From Vanilla planifolia (Eukaryota > Streptophyta > Magnoliopsida > Asparagales > Orchidaceae), in contig CM043868.1 in assembly GCA_023846275.1 (NCBI GenBank), forward strand, positions 15,967,755-16,031,754: a stretch of 64,000 nt of DNA, in the 5' to 3' direction. Each line of letters starts with the position of its first letter. The first letter of the stretch is position 1. The notes beneath the pieces were generated by a model. The model ran no database searches and was not told the origin of the DNA. It saw only the letters and a list, made by a program, of their open reading frames with translations. Made by a program: the position numbers and the translations under genes. Shown here piece by piece: positions 23,501 to 33,574 of this stretch.

Positions 23501-26500
23501 GGCTTAGCTTAGAGTGGCATTGGGATGTGTTATAGAATGAGAATGACCATTTAGATAAGGACAAAATCTAATTGGATCAGGATAATATATGACCGGGAAG
23601 TTTGGAATGTTACACTTTCTGTATTTTATCGTGCTTCCCTTTTTCCAATTGTTGCTTAAGTTCCAACAATCTAAAACAGCTTCCTCAAAAAAACAGATTC
23701 TTCTTACTCTTGCCACCAACACCTGATTTTTTTCCTTTCCTTCTTCAATTGTAGTTATGGTTTTTCTTTCCCCCCGAGCTTCAACTACTCTAAAGCAACC
23801 TCTTCTCCTTGAGCTGGAGAAACAAAAGTTGAGCTTTTGTTAGCAACTCTTGCACCTCTTCTTGATTCTTTTCTCCATTTGATAAATTTATTACAACTTG
23901 TATCCTTTGCTTGATTACTCTTTCGATTGTAGCTTTCATAACCTCAATTTGAACTACTTCCATCTCGCTTGCTTTTATTGATTTCCTTTGCTTCCTTATC
24001 TAATTGCCCATACGATACCTACTCTGGTGAAGAAAATAATAGCTTGTTTTGGTTTTGATTAGAAGTGCAAGAGGAAGATGGAGAGGATAACGAAGGCTTA
24101 CTTTAGCATGGATGGATTGGACCTCTGCTTTCATTGCAGCTCCTGACCTCTCCCTCTCTTTCTCTCCTTTGCTTCTTCCATAAAGCTAATCGACCCTTTT
24201 TTCCTTGAAGCTTCTTACCTCCTTATCCATTTAATTAGCTAAGGCATTATGGGAAAAGAAATTACAAATTTACTTAGCTAAAATATCAAAATCAACATTT
24301 TATTAAATAGAACAATTTTTTTAATGCTTCACTTTTGAAATTGTATTATAATTTATTTAGAGATCCAAATATTTTGAAACAAGGACCAATAAATTCATCG
24401 TATTAAGCTTTACCCCTTGCCCAAATCCAAATTTCAGACTATTTTGCAAATTGACATTTTTTGGAGATACAAACTAAAATATTATTATTTTATTTTATCA
24501 CATCAAATTCTCAAAATGCCAACTTTACTATACCAAGTATATAGAATTATATACTTATGTATATGCGTTCACATTAATGTTGAGAATCAATAAGGGTAAT
24601 ATCCACACGAGAATAATGGCTTATAGAACTTGTAAATTCAAACAAAAAAACATTACAATAAAAGCCTTTTGATAATTTTAATAGATTTTATTGAACTTAT
24701 TTTAGAAAAGTTATCTTTGAAAACTTTTGTGTGGAAGTACAAATAAAGTAAAGACAAAAGTATTTTAGGTAGTTTGATTCAAACTCGGATCTACATCCAC
24801 TCATGGCAGAAAATATTAGCAAAAAATACTAAATGTTTTTTGCGAAAACGAGTAGGTTATAAACCTTTATACATCAGCTTAAAAGAGTCTAAATTATTGA
24901 ACTAAATAACTCTATATTCTAGCACAAAGGAGCTTATAATCACTAGACTAAAAGACTTTACAATGGAATGACATTGAGAATGAACAACTTAAAAGAGAAA
25001 GTCTTCACAATGGAATGACATTGAGAATGAAAAGCTTAAAATGCAAAGCTCTTATAACCAATACAATTTAATCAATTGGCATGCTAAAAATATAGTAAAA
25101 CAATGAAGAATAAATTCCAATTTGACTCAATACAATGTAATAAAGTGATAACTGAAAATGATGAAGAAAGATGATCAATATTGCATCTTTGTTTTTCTCC
25201 TAATTCTTACTAAATGAATGATTGCTTTTAAGTATCGTTTTTTACAAAGATATGCAATTGATCATTAACTTATATTTTATGTTTGAACCCTTTTATGCGA
25301 GCATTTATAAGCTCTTTAATGGCTCCAAAAAATCTCTAATGGCTATAATGAAGTGTCTTGAAATTTTGTCAAACTAGTTTTACACACAATTCTGTATTGA
25401 TCATATTTGTTCAATCAAAGATCATGCACATACTATACCATATTATACTAATTGTTTGACCCTTTAGACTTGTCCTATTAAGTAAATTTATAGCCAACAA
25501 ATGATCGTACTAGTATAATGAGACCATTGTACTTGTATGAAGCATAAAATCAAATTGCAACTCTCGGTTTCATAAAGATTTTATCGGACGATAAGAATAT
25601 AGTACAAGTACGACGTATTTAAAGCTTATACCCTCCCTATTATCATAGAATCCTACTCGTGCAATTTGAGAAAGTAAATGTACGAAGTATGTTTGTTTTT
25701 AGATTTACCTAGGTTCCAACTTTCAATTTTCTGATGGATGTGATCGTATGAAGAACACAACAAATACTACCCTGTTAGGTAACACAAGATCATAAAAGTA
25801 CAATTAGGAAAAGCATATTGTACGAAGCATATCAGTTCACCAGTTGCCTAAGTCCATTTTATATCACTTTGATTAAACAATGTTGTACATATACGATGAT
25901 GACCATTGTACTGTACAAAGCATATTAGCTTCATATATTAGTTTACATCTTTTAGAAAAAATAAGGATTGTACTTTTATAATAAAAATATCATATATGTA
26001 CAAATTTCAACTTAGAACTAAATTGTTGTATCTAACTCTCAATTCGATCCTCAAATGAATTGATCCTAAAATACAATAAGGATATCATATTATACAATCA
26101 ATATAGTTTTACTATGTTTTATTTACTTTATATATTTTTAATTTCTATTTGATTAAACTTTACTAAGTGATGCATTATATTAATTTTGTTCTATTCCAAA
26201 ACATATTTTGTATTTAAAGCAACCTAGATGAAATGAATATTTTAAGTTTAAATTTATATAACTAGAAGAATGTTTTTAAAAGCATTCAATTTTTATATTC
26301 AACTTTATCGAATCCTAATACCTTGAATAAATTGTTAGAAGTTTTACATTTTAAAACAATAAAAATAATTCAAAAAAGATTGTTTTCTTGTTTGCTTAAG
26401 TTTTGTGTTTTTTTAGTACTAATTATGCTTAACAGAAAAGCATTACAAATTAGCTCTTTGTATTAATTACCAAGTGATACATTTGATTTACTTATTCAAT

Positions 26501-29500
26501 CTTGAGATGCATGATTTGAAACATTATTAGAAAAAATATTAATAAAATAATTTAATAATTATATTATCATCAAGCTGATGTTATGATGATCAAGGATTCA
26601 ATAATTAATATTATTAAACAAAAATTAAAATATTGAAGTCTTGTAATCTCTTTCTTTTAAAGAAATTTTATCTGAAAATTTAGAATAAGTTTGGATATTA
26701 AGATTTCATATCTATTTTTACTTTTCATATTGTTTCAATTTTAATTTGATTTTGCTACAATATGCTAATAATAAAAATTACTTTGTTTCTTAATATCTTA
26801 TCTTTTTTTATTCAAAATTAAGATTGGTTTCTCGTGATATCTCATATCTTATTGATTTTTAATTACTTTTGTGTCGTATCTAATAATATGTGATAGATTA
26901 GAGACGTATCTTCTTCTAATTGAGGATACATGAAACACATTATGAATTCTAATTAACTATATTAGTAAAGTTTTTTCTGTAGACAATTTGATTTATTCTT
27001 TCTAAAGTATGAAAAGAACCAAGTTACTTGGGTTTTAGTTTTCTTATTTTACTAAATCTAAACACACATTTCAAAGGACAAGCTTCTTAAAAAACATAAT
27101 GTTTTTCTTGGAATTTGAAATTGATGTATTTATTATCAATATATATTTTTTATCTATATTATATAGTTTGTATTTTTTCTTTAATAAGCTTTATTTTTTT
27201 ATAATAATATCCATAAAATTAGGCTCAATTATTTTTTTTTGTCATCAAACCAATATAAAGGGGGTTAAATTGAGGTTAGATATATAGTTGTTGCTTGAAC
27301 AATGATTTGTGGCACAGGAGCCAACTAGATGGTAGCTTATTAGGCCCCTAAACTTGGACTAGTAATAATGGATTTTTTTTATGATCACAGGTTGAGTGGT
27401 AGTGATGGCTTTTCAAACTTAAGTGGGGAGATTCCTCACCCATATGGTGTTGTTGAAGAGGAAGTAACAAATAAGAATAGATGTATTATTGAGGGGTTAA
27501 ACTTTTCTCTATGGGTGGAGTTATCAAAATATGCATCCAAATAACTTTTTGGATGACTTATGCATGAACTCATCTTAGGTGATGAAATCCTTGAATTGCA
27601 TGGACTTGAAGTGTTTCACTCTTCTGTTAGTAGGGCTAGAGGTTCTTGATTGTTATTTGTTGATAAAAGATCTAAAAACTTTATTATAGGCCATCTTTGA
27701 GTTAAGGAGATAGAATATTTCAACAAGAATATTAAAAAGAATGCTGATATTGAGAGATGTTCAGATTGCATTTGTAGACACAATCCCATGTATGCTTGTA
27801 AAGGTGGTTAATTCGTGGGTGCAAGAACTCCATGTAAGAGAATGAATGTATTAATTAGAGAACTTGTATATAAAGGGAGAAAAAGATAAGAATGGAGAAA
27901 ATCTGTAAAGATGAAAAAAAAAATTGCTGTAATGATAAAAAGAAATCCATTGTGTCATTGAATACAAATAAGGGGTCAGCTTATTGTGATAGGGACACTT
28001 AACGAGTCACAAATAACACTCATATAGTTAGAAAAAAAAGGTGAGAAGAAGTGAAGAGTAAAGGATCTTGAGAAGGGCAGGTTATAGCTTTGCCTTAAAG
28101 CACATGAGTGCTCTTGAATAGTAGGTGCTGATGGAAGAAAGGTTATTAGTCCTTTGCTAAATGCAATTGGACTATTTATAAGCAAAAGAAAAACGATATC
28201 TATGGTGTTGAGGTAGAACTCGGATTGAGATAGATCCTAATTTGCTAAAACTTGACCTGGTGTGATACTTGGAGGCCTAGATCACATGATCACTTGGTCA
28301 AGAAAGGGAGGTCTAACTAGGTTTTATTTAGTAGAAAGAAAAAACCTAGTTGAGAGGGCTAGAGTGGCCTTGGGCAAAAGTTCTCGATGAGAATAGTGAT
28401 CATATGAACTATAGGACTTGAAAAGCCACATGAAGTGCATGGAAGCATTAGTGGAAGGGATGCCAAGTGATTTAGGTGTTGATGGTCAAAAGGTTGAACA
28501 CCACACAAACACCACATGAAGGGGTGCATTTGAGGGTGAAGTTGTGGCCTTACAAGATATTTGTTTATATCACAATGGTAAGACTTGATGCATAACTAAT
28601 CATGTTCCTCACAAAATAGGTTTTTTAAGTTTGTTCATTATGATTAAATAATTCAACAGATCAATGAAATTTTCTTTGATCAAAGGTGATATGAGAAACT
28701 TGAAGTAGCTTAATTCATTAACATAATACTTGAGACCTATCCGGAAAATGATCATTTGTTACACTTCAAATGTTTTAGTCAGTTTTATAAATCCTTATTC
28801 ATCACTAAATTAAGAAAAAAATGAAAAAAGAAAAATAAAATAAATAATGTATAACCTAAGTTATCCATACTGCATTGCACTTATATTTGGGAGATGTCCT
28901 CCAAAGACTATCATAGGTTATTAGGAGAGGCACTTGGTTAGGTACTTCATTTAATGGGCATATGCTCACGAATACAGAAAAAAATTCTCTTTTCTCAAAG
29001 TGTGCCCCTAACGTTTTTGAACTGTTTTGTTTATTTGATATTTTTAGGAAATCTCGTTTGTAATTTACTTGGCTGACCAATTCGCTGATATTTTCATGGA
29101 TCTACTAATACTTTTATTCCGTGAACAAAAGGAAATCTCAAATGATTAGAATAGTATCCTTTCTTCATATTCTGGAGCATTGCTATCTGTAATGTTTAGG
29201 TTTTTAAGAAATTTTAACTTCTCTTTGAGCTACCTTGCCTGAACAACTTTGTTATTTCAGATCCCTTTTCTTTTGTTCGAGATCAATTAGTCAAAAGTCA
29301 ACTTGTGGATCAAGGAATTGCAGTGCGAAGTTTTAATGGAGATCTGTTGCATGAGCCTTGGGAAATCCATGATAAAAGTGGCCATGCTTTCACAACTTTT
29401 AATGAATTTTGGGTCAGTTGTTTGAGCTGTCCTATCAAATCTACACTGTTTCTTCCCCCCTGGAAGTTGCTACCACTGTCTGGTAATTTAGAATTTAAAA

Positions 29501-32500
29501 ATTACTTTTCTTTTATCAAGGACTTGTACTCTCTGGCATCTGATTTTTCTTGAAGTCCTTGGTATTGCTGCTTGGAATTTGGAAACCTTGTTATTTACTC
29601 TTTTGTAAAGCTGAAGATGTGTTTTAGCTATGTAATTTCTTTGTTAGGGATTGGAAGCATTGAAAGCTGTTCTATTGATGAGCTGGGTCTTGAAAAGGAA
29701 TCTGAGAAACAAAGCAACACGTTGCTTAGTAGGGGATGGATACCAGGATGGAGCACTGCAGACAAACTACTATCAGAATTTATCATAAAGAATTTATCGG
29801 AATATTCAAACAACAGAATGATGCTTGAGGCAGCCAAAACTTCCTTGCTTTCACCTCATCTTCACTTTGGTGAGGTTAGTGTTAGGAAAATCTACCAAAG
29901 TGTTAGGCTGAAGCAGCTACAATGGACCAAAGAAGGAAATTTAGATGGAGTAGAAAGCGTCAACTTGTTCCTCAAGTCTATTGGTCTCCGTGAATATTCA
30001 CGATATATATGCTTTAATTTTCCATTCACACATGAAAGATCATTATTGGGGAGTTTAAATAACTACACCTGGCGAGCAGATCAGGAACATTTCAAGTCTT
30101 GGCGACAAGGCAAAACAGGATATCCATTGGTTGATGCAGGCATGAGAGAGCTCTGGGCAACTGGTTGGATACACAACAGAACTCGTGTCATCGTTGCAAG
30201 CTTCTTTGTCAAGTTTCTTTTACTTCCATGGACATGGGGAATGAAGTACTTTTGGGATACACTCTTGGACGCTGACCTGGAAAATGATATTCTTGGCTGG
30301 CAGTATATATCAGGTAGCTTACCTGATGGTCATGCACTCACTCGAATTGACAGTCCAGAGGTTGCTTGTTTCCTTTTTTTTTAAATTCACTCCATGAGGT
30401 GTTTAGATATTATTAATTCCTAGTTTTCTGTGGTCAATTGCTTCTAAGGTTTTCATATTGCAATATCCTTGTGTTGCTTCTCAAGTGTTATATTTAGTGT
30501 GAGTGATTTTTGAATTAGTATCATATTGTTAGTTTAGTATGGGAGTCTTATTTTATAATTAATATGATTCTTACTCATAGTTAAAGTTTTTAGTTTATTA
30601 AGTATCTAAATAATAGTAAATTAGGTTTAACTCGTGTCCTTTTTTAGAATAATTCTCTTAACTGGTATTGGTGCTAGATTGATTTTCTTGGGATCAAGTG
30701 GTATGACAAGGTCGACATGAGTAGCTAATAAAGTGGTGCAATATTGTTGACAGGGACAGCATAGTCGATATGATGTGATAATGTCAATATGAAAGTAAAG
30801 TTGATATGATGCAATTCCTATAACAAGTGGTATCAAAATTATTAGTTCACTTTTGATCTAATAGTATGTACATTTTGGTTTCCATGGGTCTTTGATAATC
30901 TCTATCATGATTGAGCAATATTCATATAGTTGAGCAACTCTTGTTGTGTATAATATTTAATTTTGTTGATAAAGCTTTCATGGAGTCACATATGTTTTGT
31001 TCGAGTGACCGATGCTTAACTTTCATAGTTTGGCTACTAATGTTGGGACAATTAGTGTAATCTCTACTTAGTGTTGAAGCGATGAAGTACGTTAGTGTCT
31101 TTGACATTTGGCTTGACACTTGGCTTGATTAGTTAGAAGGTTTTTTATAAGAATGGATAATGTAAAATTCTTACTTAAGATGGACTTTTTTTAAGTACAA
31201 GTGAAATTTAATTTAATCTTACATTTTGAGTTGATTATAGTGTTGAAGTTTTAGCATGTAATTAACATAGCATTTAATTACATGCTTAAGCTTTGAAATT
31301 ATTAGATTTGGATATATGGGGTCCAACATGGTCCCTTTTTGGAACAATTCCTTTAACAAATGGTGTATTAGAACTAAAAGATTGTTTCACCTGAAATCAA
31401 GTGATGCAATGACTTTGAAAGGGGAGGCAATCCTGGTGGTGTGACAGGGCAGACAGGAGCGGTAGAGCTGATGTGGTGCGGTTGATACGGGGTGATGCAT
31501 TGGTGTCAACATGGTGGTGGAGCCGATGTAGTGCAATTCTAATATGTTAAGATTGTATTTTTCTACTCCTAATGGTCTTGAGTAATACAATCTACACTCT
31601 TTTTCTCAACTAAAAACCACCATATATATTTTGTGTAACTCCCTAACTAACCGTTAGAATGGCCAAGATGAGTATGCCATGCCTTTTAGTTCTATTGTGT
31701 ATCCAACAGTGTGTGGTAAAAAGGTGAGCATTATGTTCTCCCTATCTATGCTTGGTGAAAAGAGGCTATTTGTATGTAAAAAAATGTATATTTTTTTAAT
31801 GCTTAAAAAATAAGAAATTAAAGCATATTCAACTTATTAAATCATCATTGGAGCTAATAACATGTTTTGGTTTGCTAATTCAACTTCTCTTACAGGCATG
31901 CCACATGTCAAATCTTTGCAACTCCGTACTATATTCCTCTGCAACATCCTTCATTACTCCAACTCTGTAATATATTTCCTTTTTTGAAGTTAGACCTATT
32001 TTGAGCATTGTGTTCTATTTCAAACATGCCAATTCATTAAGCTTGTTATCAAGATAGCTCGCAAAAACAAACAAAGAACTGGAAAACTAGAACAAGAAAA
32101 GGATGAACCGTACTTATTAATATTCTCTGGAAACTCCAGTTGCACTCAAACCTTAGGAAGGGGTGCAGGAAAAGGTGAAGAAGATGGAGATGGAGTATAG
32201 ATGAAGGGAAGAATGCTGGAAAATGGATGCTGGTGCGGGCAAATATAAGGTCTGGTTGGGGAGAATGGTGGAAAATATAGAAGAGGAGGTGCAGGTGAAG
32301 GGGACAAAAAGATGAAGTATGGGTTGAGAGGCTAGGCAGAGAAAGATAGAAGATGCACATGAAGAAGCAGGAAGAAACAGAGAAAAGAGGTATACGTAAA
32401 GAGGATGGAAGAACAAGGTGTGAGGGTCAAGGAGACTAAGAAGGAGAGGATGTCCTTGTGGGGAAGTAGAAAAATAACAATAAAAAAAACGACATTTTCC

Positions 32501-33574
32501 ATTGCTTGTTACTTGTTGCATAAATGCTTATCCCATGTTCTCCTTTTCTGGTCCCAAGCAAAAATACGTTTGAGGTTAGGATGAGCCTTCCAAATGGCAT
32601 CCCTCATAGCCCTGGCAACGAAATTAGGGCTATTATTTATTAATCCTTTTTAGCAATAAGGAATTCCTGGTCGTTAGTAACTATTTTCTTATGTTCAATC
32701 TACATATGGCAACATTTCTCTTTGGTGTTTCATTTATTGTGGCATTGCATGGTCTGCTGCCTCTTTTGTTTGTATTAATTTGTTGTTATCTGAACGCTAT
32801 CATTATATCCCCAAGCCATATTTCAGTGTATTTTTAAAACTTGATTTACCCCTGTTGCATGACAAATGTTACTCATGTTATTTTGAACATCTTTCGCCAT
32901 ATTGGAATCAGGAGCAGGGCCACAGGCTCGATCCAGATGGTGAATACATAAGAAATTGGATTCCTGAACTTGCAAGGATGCCTACAGAATGGATACATCA
33001 TCCCTGGGATGCTCCCATATCTGTACTTAAAGCTGCTGGAGTCGATTTGGGATTAAACTACCCAAAACCAATCATCAAGATTGACAAAGCAAGGGCCCTT
33101 CTTGAAGATGCTGTAAACATGATGCGGGAATTAGATAGGGCTTCAAGAATTAATGGTTCTTGTGAAGTTGTTGACAACATGGGACTAAAAGCTTTTGATG
33201 TTCCAACAGTGGTTGTAAAGAAAGAAATTTCTGTTGTCACTTCATCTCTTGATCAAAGAGTGCCATCTTTTAATAATATGCAGCTCAAATGTCATGAAAT
33301 GGGATTTGGAAAGTTAATTCATGACACATGCTTGGAAGTGGAATTCAACATCTGTAAGGGAAAAGGTGTAGAGGAGAATGAAGATTTGAAGACTACAGCT
33401 GAATCCACATCTAAGAAAAGAAGCATTAGTGAGGCACAATTTTCTGTTCAAGATTCATGTTCGTTTGAAACTTATGGTAGAGACCAATGCGAATACGGTT
33501 CTTTCAAGCCAGAACATTCGATTGCCTCGACATCAAGGCAGCCAGTGCTAAATGATCCTGCCAAAGCATCAAAG
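17495..33574 (+). CDS. CRY2: Plant cryptochrome, CRY2-like blue-light receptor (four coding exons; last exon elsewhere)
   Basis: Nuclear, FAD-binding blue-light photoreceptor for photomorphogenesis and flowering. Coding exons are 17495-17807, 29261-29482, 29648-30360 and 32912-33574; all junctions are GT-AG and the reading frame is uninterrupted for 637 residues. The N-terminus (TIVWFRRDLRIEDNPAL) is the photolyase antenna-type fold. FAD-domain motifs follow, including LLSPHLHFGE, GLREYSRYICFN, TGYPLVDAGMRELWATGW and KYFWDTLLDADLENDILGWQY. The electron-transfer tryptophans are present (W320, W373, W396), as is the flavin-facing aspartate (D392). The C-terminal extension has the DAS signatures DQRVPS (530-535) and TAES (578-581). 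Phrases such as CFNFPFTHE and the ISGSLPDGH stretch favour CRY2 over CRY1. Exon 4 ends in phase 0 at a GTAGTT donor, so a short terminal exon is missing; see 46770. Introns 1 and 3 are filled with repeats. No disabling change is seen. Confidence 0.93.
18700..19640 (+). repeat. Diverged LTR-like repeat, copy 1
   Basis: It shares collinear similarity with 27830-28620 in the same orientation. Shared landmarks include a GAGAACTTGTATA-like start, GAAATCCATT, TATAGGGACA, CTTGAGAAGGGCA and AGCTTTGCCTTAA. Identity looks moderate, so the copies are old. They may be the LTRs of one decayed element with 8 kb of internal and nested sequence between, but no polymerase motif was recognised inside. Confidence 0.5.
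19750..20840. other. Less AT-rich block of unknown origin inside intron 1
   Basis: Composition is clearly less AT-rich than the surroundings, and short frames occur on both strands (19762-19965 plus; 20037-20336 minus). None matches a family I know, and stops interrupt every frame. It lies just inside the left LTR-like repeat, so it may be decayed gag or leader sequence of that element. Confidence 0.35.
22439..22461. repeat. (AT)n microsatellite
   Basis: About 11 AT dinucleotides within intron 1 of the cryptochrome gene. Confidence 0.85.
23041..23110 (+). repeat. 5S-rRNA-like segment in Cassandra LTR 1
   Basis: Aligns by eye with the middle of plant 5S rRNA: GGATCTTATGAGAACTCT for GGATCCCATCAGAACTCC, then AATTAAGC for AGTTAAGC, then TTTGGATAGGTGATC for ACTAGGATGGGTGACC. 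Many substitutions, so it is not a functional 5S gene. Confidence 0.8.
23472..23540 (+). repeat. 5S-rRNA-like segment in Cassandra LTR 2
   Basis: GGATCTCATGACAACTCC followed by AGTTAAATGGGCTTAGCTTAG tracks the 5S rRNA region around its internal promoter. It is better preserved at the 5' side than the copy in LTR 1 and degraded downstream. Confidence 0.8.
24959..25053. repeat. Short tandem duplication, 47-bp period
   Basis: The string CAATGGAATGACATTGAGAA begins at 24961 and again at 25008. The flanking bases of the two units are also similar. A local replication-slippage duplication in intron 1. Confidence 0.85.
27830..28620 (+). repeat. Diverged LTR-like repeat, copy 2
   Basis: Collinear partner of 18700-19640, in the same orientation and about 9 kb away, with the landmark strings listed there. 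It lies 0.6 kb before cryptochrome exon 2. Confidence 0.5.
30361..32911 (+). other. Cryptochrome intron 3 (2.55 kb)
   Basis: Phase-0 GT-AG intron between DSPE and EQGHRLDPDG, at the position known from plant CRY genes. It contains a duplicated LTR-like remnant (30480-31560). At 32050-32520 there is a purine-rich stretch whose minus-strand frames give only leucine/serine/proline-rich low-complexity peptides. Confidence 0.85.
30480..31560 (+). repeat. Duplicated LTR/primer-site remnant, about 690-bp spacing
   Basis: Two diverged copies of one sequence start around 30636 and 31329. Each has a TAATTC or CAATTCCTTTAAC segment followed by a TGGTATTGG or TGGTGTATTAGAAC stretch resembling a tRNA-Met primer site. 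ATCAAGTG and a stretch rich in TGATGTGGTGC-like words come next. This pattern fits the LTR end and leader of a Copia-type element. No coding remnant remains. Confidence 0.4.

Larger units (their letters stand above)
22779..23614 (+). mobile_element. Cassandra-type TRIM retrotransposon, partial tandem form
   Basis: Non-autonomous terminal-repeat retrotransposon in miniature, with no coding capacity. Two direct LTRs are visible: about 22846-23183 and 23256-23614, the latter starting TGTAACA and ending TGTTACA. Right after LTR 1 is a tRNA-Met primer site remnant at 23187-23198 (TAGTATTTGAGC against TGGTATCAGAGC, 9 of 12). Each LTR contains a stretch resembling plant 5S rRNA, including its internal promoter region (23041-23110 and 23472-23540: GGATCTCATGACAACTCC, AGTTAA). 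This is the hallmark of Cassandra. A second internal domain, with its own primer-like TGGTATTAGAATGAT at 22780, precedes LTR 1. The structure is therefore internal-LTR-internal-LTR, as left by recombination between tandem copies. It sits in the sense orientation in cryptochrome intron 1. Confidence 0.82.
17808..29260 (+). other. Cryptochrome intron 1 (11.45 kb)
   Basis: Donor ATG|GTACTC and acceptor TTATTTCAG join the two halves of an aspartate codon in the conserved NHLYD segment. The first 0.8 kb looks like ordinary intron. The rest holds an LTR-like repeat pair, a Cassandra-type TRIM and AT-rich filler. Around 24.3-27.3 kb nothing is recognisable apart from a 47-bp tandem duplication and an array-like stretch of diverged GTACGA-type motifs at 25.5-26.1 kb. 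Confidence 0.85.

Noticed and set aside
23041-23540. A 5S rRNA gene pair
   Set aside because: Only the central part of 5S resembles, with many substitutions, and both copies sit inside LTRs. They are Cassandra LTR segments, not rRNA genes.
25500-26100. Possible tandem array of GTACGA-like words
   Set aside because: Spacing is irregular and matches are short; it cannot be distinguished from chance in AT-rich intron sequence by eye.
29572-29647. Extension of cryptochrome exon 3 upstream to an in-frame ATG
   Set aside because: The peptide before 29648 has no cryptochrome similarity and a clean TTGTTAG acceptor restores the conserved alignment.
32049-32521. Overlapping minus-strand frames of 103 and 122 codons in cryptochrome intron 3
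   Set aside because: Composition is leucine, serine and proline from a purine-rich strand; two overlapping frames of similar length indicate low complexity, not coding.
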